Source of the DNA: Prostheceraeus crozeri
Lineage: Eukaryota; Platyhelminthes; Polycladida; Euryleptidae
Length of the DNA: 64,000 nucleotides
Reading direction: 5' to 3'
NCBI GenBank assembly: GCA_907163375.1
Contig: CAJQUW010014377.1
Location: 84,929 to 148,928, forward strand
This document shows, one piece after another, positions 56,861 to 64,000 of the stretch. Under the pieces are notes generated by a model, which was given only the letters and a program-made list of their open reading frames with translations, did not search any database and was not told where the DNA came from. Both the position numbers and the translations under genes were made by a program. Numbering within the stretch: the stretch's first letter is position 1; the number at the start of each line of letters is the position of its first letter.

Positions 56861-57574
56861 ATGGATGAAACAAAAGTGGAAGGAACTTCAGAAATGGAAG
56901 AAACAAAAATGGAAGGAACCTCAAGAATATATCCTTCGTTATCATATGAACGTAGTTCTACTTTAATGGACATTGAAAAGATTAACATTGAAAAAATGAA
57001 TAAAGAAAAACACAAAGATAGAGTAAGGTATATGAAAGATAAGGAATCTCAATTATTATTAAGATTAGAGCATTATAAAAAATTAAGAAAGAGATGGAGT
57101 AAAGTTAAGAATGTAACACAAGGAATTGGCATATTCTTAACAATAAGTTTAGGTGCTTTAACAATTGTTATATCTTCAGGTGTTTTAGTAATTCCAGTAG
57201 TTGCTACAGCTTTAACAGGTACGGGTGTTTTTGCAACTTCACTTGCTACAATGTTAGAAAAATCTTTAATAACTAAGAAACGAAAATCATTAAAAACTAA
57301 GCATTTACATATTAAAGAAGTATATGATAAACTACATTACTACTTTCAAAGAGTATGTGATGATAATGTTATTACGTTAGATGAGATTGAAAAATTTGAT
57401 CAAATAGCTAATGAAGTAAATCAAATATCATTTCAATCACAGACAGAAAAAGTTGATGATAAAAATAAAAAGGATGGCAAAATTTCTAGTGATGGTAAAA
57501 CTTTTAGTGATGATAAAATTTTTTTAGAAGAGCTAAAAACTTTATTAGACAAAACTTTATTAAACAAAACTTAA
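56861..57574 (+). CDS. Membrane protein with a hydrophobic hairpin, virus-element family
   Basis: A 237-residue frame starts at ATG 56861; the frame is open earlier but the coding look begins here. The N-terminus has a duplicated MDETKVEGTS / MEETKMEGTS. Residues 40-85 are charged and helical (EKHKDRVRYMKDKESQ). Residues 88-130 are strongly hydrophobic with Gly (GIGIFLTISLGALTIVISSG, then VVATALTGTGVFATS), giving two membrane helices or a glycine-rich hairpin. A basic stretch follows (KKRKSLKTKH), then a helical region with VCDDNVITLDEIEKFDQIA. Small proteins with this layout recur beside PolB and ATPase genes in animal virus-like elements; a virion or membrane-remodelling role is inference. 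It is the only plus-strand gene of the element seen, and it has no frame break. Confidence 0.7.
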   Translation: MDETKVEGTSEMEETKMEGTSRIYPSLSYERSSTLMDIEKINIEKMNKEKHKDRVRYMKDKESQLLLRLEHYKKLRKRWSKVKNVTQGIGIFLTISLGALTIVISSGVLVIPVVATALTGTGVFATSLATMLEKSLITKKRKSLKTKHLHIKEVYDKLHYYFQRVCDDNVITLDEIEKFDQIANEVNQISFQSQTEKVDDKNKKDGKISSDGKTFSDDKIFLEELKTLLDKTLLNKT

Positions 57575-57806
57575 TACGAGAAAATTTTAAACGAGAAAAT
57601 TTTAAACGTGAAAACTTTAAACGTGAAAACTTTAAACGAAAAGATTACAAACAACAAAGCAATAAAAAAATAATTTGTTCAGTAAAATGTTTTTGCTGTA
57701 TACCAATGTTACCACAAAATTCAAATATTATATTTTAAAAAAATAGACAAAATTAAAGCTGATAATAAAACATAAAATATTAAAACATTATATTTGTATA
57801 TTTTTA
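57575..57806. repeat. Intergenic 15-bp tandem repeat between convergent genes
   Basis: AAACG(A/T)GAAAA(T/C)TTT repeats at 15-bp steps about 4.5 times (about 57573-57640) immediately after the + gene's stop. The rest is AT-rich spacer to the end of the ATPase gene on the other strand. Confidence 0.8.
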
Positions 57807-58595
57807 TTACTCGGTAAACAATTGTTCGATAACTCTTTCATGAATTTTTTTATCAATATTAATTGTGATAAATCCATAATCTTTTGACCAAGCATTATTA
57901 CACGATTGTTTAAATTCATCTTTATCTCTTATACATAAATCTCTTAACAAATCACTTAAGTTTCTTGCATTTATTTCAAATAGTATAAATATATTTGCAT
58001 TCTTTCTAATAACACTTCCATCTAATGAATACATACTTTGTGTTAAATAAAATACACTACAGTTATTATGTCTACCTCTTGTGAAATAATTTCTTTGAAC
58101 TGACTGATTTCTGTCATTAACACAATCATCAAAAATTACACAATGTTTCATTGTTTTATCTAGTTTACTAGGATCTTGCATATTACCACTATCATCTATT
58201 AATTGTATTTTTATATGTTTATTTTTATTGGATTCAACTAATTGTTTATTTTTTGCTGCTTCTTCACACCACAAATTTATTTCTTCTTCATCTTCAGATT
58301 TTTCATATTCTTCGAATAGAGAAGCAATTGCTGTTTTTGTAAGATTATTTTCAAATCCATATTTTAAAAATTGATAGACGGGTTGTTCTGCTGTTGTTGT
58401 ATAAATTATAAGATTGTTATAATCCAAAAAATTTGGAGACGTTAAAATTTTAAATAATAGATATGTTTTTCCACATCCTGATCTTCCGCAAATAACTGCT
58501 AAAACTTTATTAGATAAATTTGGATGATGATTAAATTTAAGTTTTTTTTTATTTAAAGACATTTCATTCATTTTTAAAGTAATAAATTCATCCAT
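57807..58595 (-). CDS. Packaging ATPase, A32/FtsK-HerA-like
   Basis: A 262-residue protein runs from ATG 58595 (MDEFITLKMNEMSLNKKKLK). It has Walker A GRSGCGKT at residues 37-44 and Walker B HCVIFDD at about 151-157. RNYFTRGRHNNCSVFYLTQS at about 168-187 is the conserved region after Walker B in A32-type genome-packaging ATPases of nucleocytoplasmic large DNA viruses, Polintons and adintoviruses. The family pumps viral DNA into the capsid. Length fits the small Polinton and adintovirus versions (about 230-280 residues). The frame is intact. It is convergent with the + gene and followed upstream by the hairpin at 58754-58795. Confidence 0.88.
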   Translation of the reverse strand: MDEFITLKMNEMSLNKKKLKFNHHPNLSNKVLAVICGRSGCGKTYLLFKILTSPNFLDYNNLIIYTTTAEQPVYQFLKYGFENNLTKTAIASLFEEYEKSEDEEEINLWCEEAAKNKQLVESNKNKHIKIQLIDDSGNMQDPSKLDKTMKHCVIFDDCVNDRNQSVQRNYFTRGRHNNCSVFYLTQSMYSLDGSVIRKNANIFILFEINARNLSDLLRDLCIRDKDEFKQSCNNAWSKDYGFITINIDKKIHERVIEQLFTE

Positions 58596-58753
58596 TATTG
58601 AATTAGTGTTTTTAGAAACAAAAAAATAAAAATAAAATTTTAATTTAAGTTTATTTTTTTTTATTTTTTGTTTCTAATAATAAGATTAATAAGATTAATA
58701 AGATTAATAATGAAAATGATAAAAAAAATTAAACTTCTCTATTGTAGCGTAAA
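58596..58753. other. AT-rich spacer upstream of the ATPase gene
   Basis: It contains a three-fold AATAAGATT repeat near 58677-58706 and T-rich runs. It probably holds the promoter of the minus-strand ATPase gene, but no specific motif is recognisable. Confidence 0.4.
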
Positions 58754-58795
58754 AGTTTATACCTCTCGAACGGGAGTTTATACCTCCCGAACCAA
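58754..58795. repeat. GC-rich hairpin at a gene end, stop codon in the loop
   Basis: CGGGAG (58771-58776) and CTCCCG (58784-58789) pair around the loop TTTATAC. AGTTTATACCTCYCGAAC occurs twice, 21 bp apart (58754 and 58775). The minus-strand frame ending at 58778 uses a TAA that lies in the hairpin loop. Confidence 0.75.
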
Positions 58796-59565
58796 AAGAT
58801 CTATCATAATCTCTTCACCTCCAAAATTTATTTCTTGTCCTTTCTCATCAGTGATTCTAATGTTAATGTTGCTAATAGTTTTTCTTGTAATAGGGAAATA
58901 TATTAATGTTTGTGGAAATACATTTAATCTATAACCAATGGGTACAGTAAAAGCTGGAAAACTGAATATTAAATTTGACATTTACCATTTATATATCCTC
59001 CTTCAATAATGTCACAATGTACAACAATTGAATTTATTTCAGTTATTTTTGGAATCTTCTCACCTAAATGATAACCTTGGCTATAGGTTTGTTTATTAAA
59101 TCCTAATAGCTTTGACAATGATCTATCATGATTAAAATCAACTTGATGATTTTCGTCTAAAGTAAGAGAAAATTTATTAACTGCCGGTTCAACTGCAAAA
59201 TGTAATTGTTTCTTATCTTTAAATGGTATACCTAAATGTCTCTTAATTTCATTTGATATTGATTCAACTTCGTAAGAACCAGGAAGAAAAGTTAATATTT
59301 TCCATGTTTTGCCTTTATCAGTAGAATATCTAAATTGATCATTCACATCTTTGATAACGTTTTGAATAGTGTTAAATGTAGAGAAACTAGTCAATGCAAT
59401 TTGATCATTTTTATTTTGTTCCAAATGTAGAATGGGTTCTAAATTACAAGTGTGTGATGAAGTAGTTGTTATAATTTTTAACGTCGTACTAAATTTTGAT
59501 GAACCCAAAATCTCTGTTAGATTTTCTAAATGATTATTAATTTTGTCTAAATCTGCTGAACACAT
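58778..59565 (-). pseudogene. Probable virion-associated protein, split into two overlapping frames
   Basis: Frame 1 (59565-58969, 198 residues) starts MCSADLDKINNHLENLTEIL and includes FRYSTDKGKTWKILTFLPGS. It ends just after a GGYINGK motif. Frame 2 (58981-58778, 67 residues) overlaps it by 13 bases and contains FSFPAFTVPIGYRLNVFPQT and ITDEKGQEINFGGEE. In related elements both segments belong to a single protein, so I interpret this as one gene interrupted by a frameshift next to an A run. Beta-rich sequence and position beside the packaging ATPase suggest a structural (penton- or fibre-like) role; that is inference. The final residues come from the hairpin at 58754-58795. Alternatively these are two translationally coupled genes. 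Confidence 0.6.
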
Positions 59566-59633
59566 TTTTTAGTTAAAATTTTAAATAAATATTTTTTTTA
59601 TAAAAAATTAAAAACAACAACATATTTCAGCTA

Positions 59634-59705
59634 CGGGCGAAGCCCTGGAGGACATCAGAGATGACCGGTTCGGGCGAAGCCCTGGAGGACATCAGAGATG
59701 TCCGG
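59634..59705. repeat. Double-hairpin elements 2 and 3, tandem copies at a gene 3' end
   Basis: Two 35-bp copies lie 37 bp apart (59634-59668, 59671-59705), each CGGGCGAAGCCCTGG followed by AGGACATCAGAGATG(T/A)CCGG. Hairpin one is GGGC-GAA-GCCC. Hairpin two is GGACATC-AGA-GATGTCC (perfect in the second copy; one mismatch in the first). The minus-strand gene ending at 59692 takes its last codons and TGA stop from the second hairpin. Confidence 0.85.
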
Positions 59706-60505
59706 TTATACTTTTATAATCCTCTTCATTTAGAATCTTCTTTTCTAACAGTCTTTTCAATATAGCATGAATTTCATTAAAACTAGAATTATGTCCTTCT
59801 TTTATTGCCGATATTAAAATATTTAATCTATTTAGTAATTCTTGTGGATCATCTGGTAAAAATACAGTTGTTTCTGTTTTTTGTTTTTCAGATAAACCTT
59901 TCCCTACTTTAACTCCCGTTGATAATAAATTTTCTAATTGTTTATAACGTCTTAGAGATTTTACTACACCTACTCTATCTAATATAGTTTTATATTTTAT
60001 TAGATCTTCTACAGCATAATTTTTTAAATCTGCTCCTCTTAAAAGATCAACAAAATTTCTATCTAAACTAATAGGTTTTTTATCTGGAGTAAAAATTAAT
60101 CCTCGTAAAGGTTGTGGAAATATTTCTTTACCACTAAGATAAAATCTTGCAAATAATTTTTTATCTAAAAAGAAAGTAGAATGTTCGAATAACATAGATT
60201 TTGGTAATTTTTTATCTATGTTTGCCTCTAATAAACCATAGTCATCTAATAGTGTTTTAAGTACAGGATCCGCTATATCAACACGTTTTTCATTAAGTTC
60301 CTTTTCAAGAGTTTTAAATGGTTCGACAGTTTTTTCATAATCAGTTTTACTTCTTCAGATAATTTTAATTTATCAAACATATCAGATTGAATACCAGCTT
60401 TGTCATTCTATGTTGAAGATGATTTTCTTTCATAATATTTCTTTGTTTTATTAATTCGTCTAATTGTTTTATTCTTTTAAAATTATCAGCTCTAACTTTA
60501 TCCAT
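59692..60505 (-). pseudogene. Element-typical protein of unknown function, frame-broken at its start
   Basis: The intact stretch 60195-59692 encodes 167 residues (FFLDKKLFARFYLSGKEIFP ... DLKNYAVEDLIKYKTILDRV ... DDPQELLNRLNILISAIKEG ... LKRLLEKKILNEEDYKSI). Upstream, coding-like sequence continues on the minus strand to ATG 60505 (MDKVRADNFKRIKQLDELIK) but changes frame twice, near 60400 and near 60345, beside A runs. I recall proteins with this kind of C-terminus occurring next to PolB in virus-like elements of cnidarians and arthropods; no function is known to me. The C-terminal end (TGHL and stop) is contributed by the double-hairpin element at 59671-59705. Confidence 0.55.
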
Positions 60506-60628
60506 TTTTATATGATAATTTTATATTATTATTTTATGTTATATTATTATATTATTTTATAATATTTTATAATATTTTATATTTTTATATTGTTATATTG
60601 TTATATTTAGAAAATAGAAATTAGAAAA
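60506..60628. other. Extremely AT-rich spacer between element genes
   Basis: It is almost pure A/T (TTATATTATTATTTTAT-type). It lies between the PolB end and the start of the next minus-strand gene and may hold the promoter of that gene. Confidence 0.5.
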
Positions 60629-62419
60629 TTAAAAAGGTAAAGTAGTTATTCCATCAGGTAAAATTTTTCTTTTATCATCAAATGGATCTAATGCTAATTT
60701 ATGTTCTTCTTTTAAATACATTTTATGTTTCTTTGAATTAAGTCTATAATTATATGCTGTTTTTATTTCATTATTAAATAATGCATTTTTATAATCTTGA
60801 AATGTTATTTGATTAGCCACTGATGCCTTTGAAATTCCTTTTAATGTTTTATGTGTTTTAATATTATTAGTTGTATCATAACAGTAACATTTAGATTTTA
60901 AAAATATAGCTTCTGTTATGAAATCTTCATTTCCCTCTAATTCATCTTTTACTTTACATAAATCAGAAGGTTGAATGATATCTTTTATTTTATTAATTTC
61001 TTCATCAAGTGTAGAATTATACGGTATTGTTAATTCTAAGAAAATAGAATCGGTATCTGTAAAGTGTAATTTATAGTTTTTGCTGGGGTCATAAGCAGGT
61101 GCTAAATAATCATATATAAAATCTATACATAAATAGTTTAGCTAATTCTAATATAGTGAAACCAATGAAATTAAACTTATCATGTTTTACAATGCTTCTT
61201 CTTAGATGAACAGACAAAGTTCATCGCTGAATCTAGTAGTTCTTTATATGTAGGGGGTTTTTCCTTGTTAAATTTTGAAATCTATCTCTATCATAAACTA
61301 TTTCAATTTTTTGTCTATTACGTACATTTTCTAAAGTCTTACCATAAAATGCATTATTCATTAATTTGAAGAAAACGTTTCCAAAATCATCTTTATTTCT
61401 TTTAGCTATTTTACGTTTTTCAATATTGAACTCTATATAATTTTTTAACCATTTAGATTTTCTATACTCTAGTTTTCGATGTATTTTGGTTTTTGTGATA
61501 ATCATTCCATGATCTAAATACCAATCTAGCATTCTTCCTTCAACAACATAATTTCATTTATTGCTTTGTGTTAAAATAAGTTTTTTTGTTGTCCTATATT
61601 TCTTAGTAATTAAAGATTTTTGATAATCTGAAAAATCTTCTATATTGGGAATTTTGTTTTCTGGACAGAAAGGATAATATTTTGATGCGTCTTTTATATA
61701 ATCAGGATATACTAAATCAACTTCATATACATAACCAAAATTATTTTCACCATCATATGTTCTTTGATAATCTAGATTATTACACCATGTCATTTCACCT
61801 GTTGGTAATTCTTGTATCATGCAAGAAGAATATAAGCTATTAAAATCATAATATAATAAATAGTTTTCTCTCATGAATTCATCAATTGCATTTTCACGTT
61901 CTACTCCTTCTCGTTTCGTTCGAAAAATTTCTAATATTTTTTCTTTTTCTTCTGGAGATAAAGGTTTCATTATTCCATATTCTTGTGGATTTACTTTCTT
62001 ATTATAACATTTAACATATCTATTACCTAAAACTGATGAAACTCCACCTCTAATTCCAGATTCAAAAAATAATAATTTATCATATGTATTTTCTTTATAA
62101 TGTTTAAGTTTAACATTTGTAAGTTTTAATCCTGCTAACCATGTTAAACCTGGTGTAGAATAACAATAACATGGATCTATTCCGTAATATTCTAAACACA
62201 TATCACGAAAGTTTTCAAAAAGATCAGCTAGTATTAATACATCTATCTGTAGATATTTCATTGTATAATCATACATTGTTTTACAATATAACTCTCTCCA
62301 ATTCTTTTCAGCTTCTGCATAGTCTTCGTCAGATAATTGTGATTGTTTTAATGTTGATTTAAATTTATTTATTGGAGGAAGTTGTTTTTCTTCCATAATT
62401 TTTTTCACAGAATTAAAAT

Positions 62420-62487
62420 CAGTCTTCGACTGTGAACCACAGGTTTTATCTCCAGTTATATCAGTCTCCGACTGTGAGCCGCAGGCT
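62420..62487. repeat. Double-hairpin elements 4 and 5, in frame inside the polymerase gene
   Basis: Copy A (62420-62445) is CAGTC-TTC-GACTG, then TG, then AACC-ACA-GGTT. Copy B (62462-62487) is CAGTC-TCC-GACTG, TG, AGCC-GCA-GGCT. They are 42 bp (14 codons) apart. The second hairpin differs by a paired change (A-T versus G-C), so the stem is kept. On the minus strand they encode CGSQSETD and CGSQSKTD, lying between KGIFPYEYIA and the conserved acidic region. This stretch has no counterpart that I know in the family. Confidence 0.82.
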
Positions 62488-63286
62488 ATATACTCATACG
62501 GAAATATTCCTTTTAAAGGTTTTAAATTATATTTATTTATATATTTTACATTGTTAGGTTTCAAGTTTTTCCCATAACATCTAATGAATAAGGAGTAAAA
62601 AATCTAAATGCATCTAAAATTCTAATACAAACCTAATTGAATTGACATTGAAAAATATCTTCTTCTTGTTTACATAGTACATTTATTTTTTGTTGTTGTA
62701 ATTTTTCAGATGAAAATAAATTCTTTTCATTACTAGATGGAAATCATATTTAGAACCATTATAGAAATATAAAGGAACAAATGTTATATTTAAATTTATT
62801 AGCATTAAGATTACAAGAATTATGTGCTGCACCTCTATATAATCCATTTAGATGATCATGATCTTTTACTCTTTATCCAATATATCTACCTCTGCCAGTT
62901 TTTATATTTATTTGTAAAACCTTTTCCACAGTAATAACAATTTATTTCATCATAAAATTCTTTTCTTTCTTCCATCCGTTAATGGTATCATTGGTTTTAT
63001 TTGTTTCAAAGCAATTGTGAAAAACGTCCTTGTAATTCTTCTACTTTCTTTGTAAACATTCTGAACTGTCTCTCACCATAGTATTGTAAATATTCTGATT
63101 TAAATAATTCAGGATAATTTGAATGAATGTACATTCCCCAACATAACATGGTTTTTTTGTTCAAATAAATATTTTTCTTTACTTTGTTCAGTTGAACTTT
63201 TTCCAGGTGCACTTCTTTCAGGCGCACTTTTTTCAGAATTATAATTTTCAGGAATTATAATTTTTCAGAATTATAATTTTCAGAAT

Positions 63287-63311
63287 CGGGTGAAGCCCTG
63301 GGAACTTTCCG
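63287..63311. repeat. Double-hairpin element 6, inside the polymerase gene
   Basis: CGGGTGAAGCCCTGG (GGGT-GAA-GCCC, one wobble pair) is followed by GGAA-CT-TTCC. The first 15 bases match elements 2 and 3 with one change (CGGGCGAAGCCCTGG). It lies just after the exonuclease DFEA motif on the minus strand and is read through in frame as RKVPRASPD. Confidence 0.75.
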
Positions 63312-64000
63312 TTTGATTGTTTGTGTCATATTAACATTATATGCTTCAAAATCACAATAAATAGTAAAGGGTACTTTATTTCTTTTAAAAATACCATTTA
63401 TTATATTCTAAATAATCATCTTTTGGAAAAGTATTTTGAACTGCTTCGTTTTGTTGACAATTCTCTAAATGTCTATTCATTTCTTCTAAAGTTCTAAAAC
63501 TTGTCATACATTGAAGACAAGGAAAATTTTTATTATCTGAAGTTTTTGTGAATATAGAAACATCTTTACACAATATAAAATGTCCCTGATAATATAATAT
63601 ATTCGCTTGTGCTGGTTGTTTTGACTGTTCTAATTTTACAAATTCATCTTTATATATTTCATGTGTTTCATTAATTTCTTTTGTAAGATTAAATGTATTT
63701 TGATAATAATTTTGATTTAATATTTGTAACTGATAACTATATTCTTTATCATATTGTTCTTTATATTGTTGTAGACATTTTTTTAAAGATTCATTTATTT
63801 TTTGATTGGTTTCATTTTCTTCATTATTTAATTTTTTATTATTTTCTTCATTTAATTTTTGAATTGTTTCTATCTTATTTTGATATTTATGGTGATATTC
63901 TTGTAGTAACATTTTTGTTTGTTGTTGATAATCTGTTTTACATTTTTGTAACTTTTATTTAAATTTTCTAATTTTTGTTGATATTCTGAAGATAACAGAT

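Larger units (their letters stand above)
56338..64000. mobile_element. Endogenous virus-like element (Polinton/adintovirus-type), left part
   Basis: From 56338 the base composition becomes very AT-rich, and genes are dense with short spacers, unlike the rest of the window. The gene set is a two-helix membrane protein (+), an A32/FtsK-HerA-like packaging ATPase (-), two further element-typical proteins (-) and a family-B DNA polymerase (-). PolB together with a packaging ATPase defines the Polinton/Maverick and adintovirus group of DNA viruses and virus-like transposons. No integrase, protease or major capsid gene is in view; the element runs off the right edge, so they may lie beyond it. Several genes have frame breaks. 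The whole element could be an endogenised virus, a transposon, or partly contaminating sequence joined in assembly. Confidence 0.75.
60629..64000 (-). pseudogene. Family-B DNA polymerase (protein-primed, Polinton/adintovirus type), frame-broken, 5' end beyond window
   Basis: Read leftward from the window edge: a Gln/Glu/Lys coiled coil (63950-63650), a C2H2-like finger (CLQCMTSFRTLEEMNRHLENC), exonuclease motif DFEAYN (about 63340), CYYCGKGF and a VKDHDHLNGLYRGAAH block (about 62950-62820), KGIFPYEYI and IDVLILADLFENFRDMCLEY (62520-62180), GIRGGVS, motif A YYDFNSLYSSCM (about 61840), motif B FFKLMNNAFYGKT (about 61350), motif C DTDS (about 61060) and the family-typical end ALDPFDDKRKI before the stop at 60629. 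Exonuclease and all three polymerase motifs are visible. The gene replicates the element genome. Frame breaks lie near 63150, in 62880-62560 (several), near 61550 and in 61140-61240, many beside A/T runs. Double-hairpin elements sit in frame at 62420-62487 and 63287-63311. Confidence 0.85.

Noticed and set aside
1..64000. tRNA, rRNA and snRNA genes
   Set aside because: No tRNA cloverleaf, conserved rRNA segment or snRNA core was recognised on either strand; a covariance-model scan would be needed to exclude weak ones.

Overview
The window is nuclear DNA of an invertebrate metazoan; the sequence does not settle the phylum. It shows GT-AG introns of 1-10 kb, one conserved animal gene split into phased exons, and many animal-type transposons (mariner, pogo, hAT, animal CACTA/EnSpm, a CR1/L2-type LINE, a Penelope-like element). 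No rRNA, tRNA or CRISPR was recognised. Coordinates and splice sites were read by eye.

Region 1 (about 2.8-26 kb, + strand) holds the middle and C-terminal part of one gene, an RBBP6/Snama-type RING E3 ubiquitin ligase. Five exons (2828-3407, 4657-5353, 15554-15755, 17212-20028, 25409-25957) have GT-AG borders and their splice phases agree at every junction. The N-terminal DWNN and zinc-knuckle exons lie before the window. The introns hold a hairpin palindrome (6466-6592), LINE fragments, a foldback element carrying an internally deleted hAT (10601-13390), a Harbinger-like element (20864-22636), a small hAT MITE (23053-23426) and a mariner with an intact transposase (23439-25167).

Region 2 (26-52.5 kb) is mobile-element territory: a two-ORF LINE on the minus strand (about 26.15-29.73 kb), 6 kb with no recognisable gene, a Penelope-like element on the minus strand (36.15-45.49 kb) split by a 6.86-kb CACTA element (37826-44683, 2-bp target duplication), a degenerate minisatellite, and a broken pogo-type element (47160-50142, TA duplication).

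Region 3 (52.5-56.34 kb) is tandem DNA: poly-C repeats, a 22-bp minisatellite, then a satellite of about 327-bp units arranged in a four-unit higher-order repeat of about 1.32 kb.

Region 4 (56.34-64 kb, running off the window) is strikingly AT-rich and carries a virus-like gene set of Polinton/Maverick or adintovirus type: a two-helix membrane protein on +, and on - an A32/FtsK-HerA-like packaging ATPase, a probable virion protein split into two frames, a further element-typical protein with frame breaks, and a B-family DNA polymerase with multiple frame breaks. Scattered through it are short GC-rich double-hairpin elements. They lie in non-coding DNA, at gene 3' ends where they supply stop codons, and in frame inside the polymerase gene. 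These hairpin elements are the observation in this window most likely to be undescribed.
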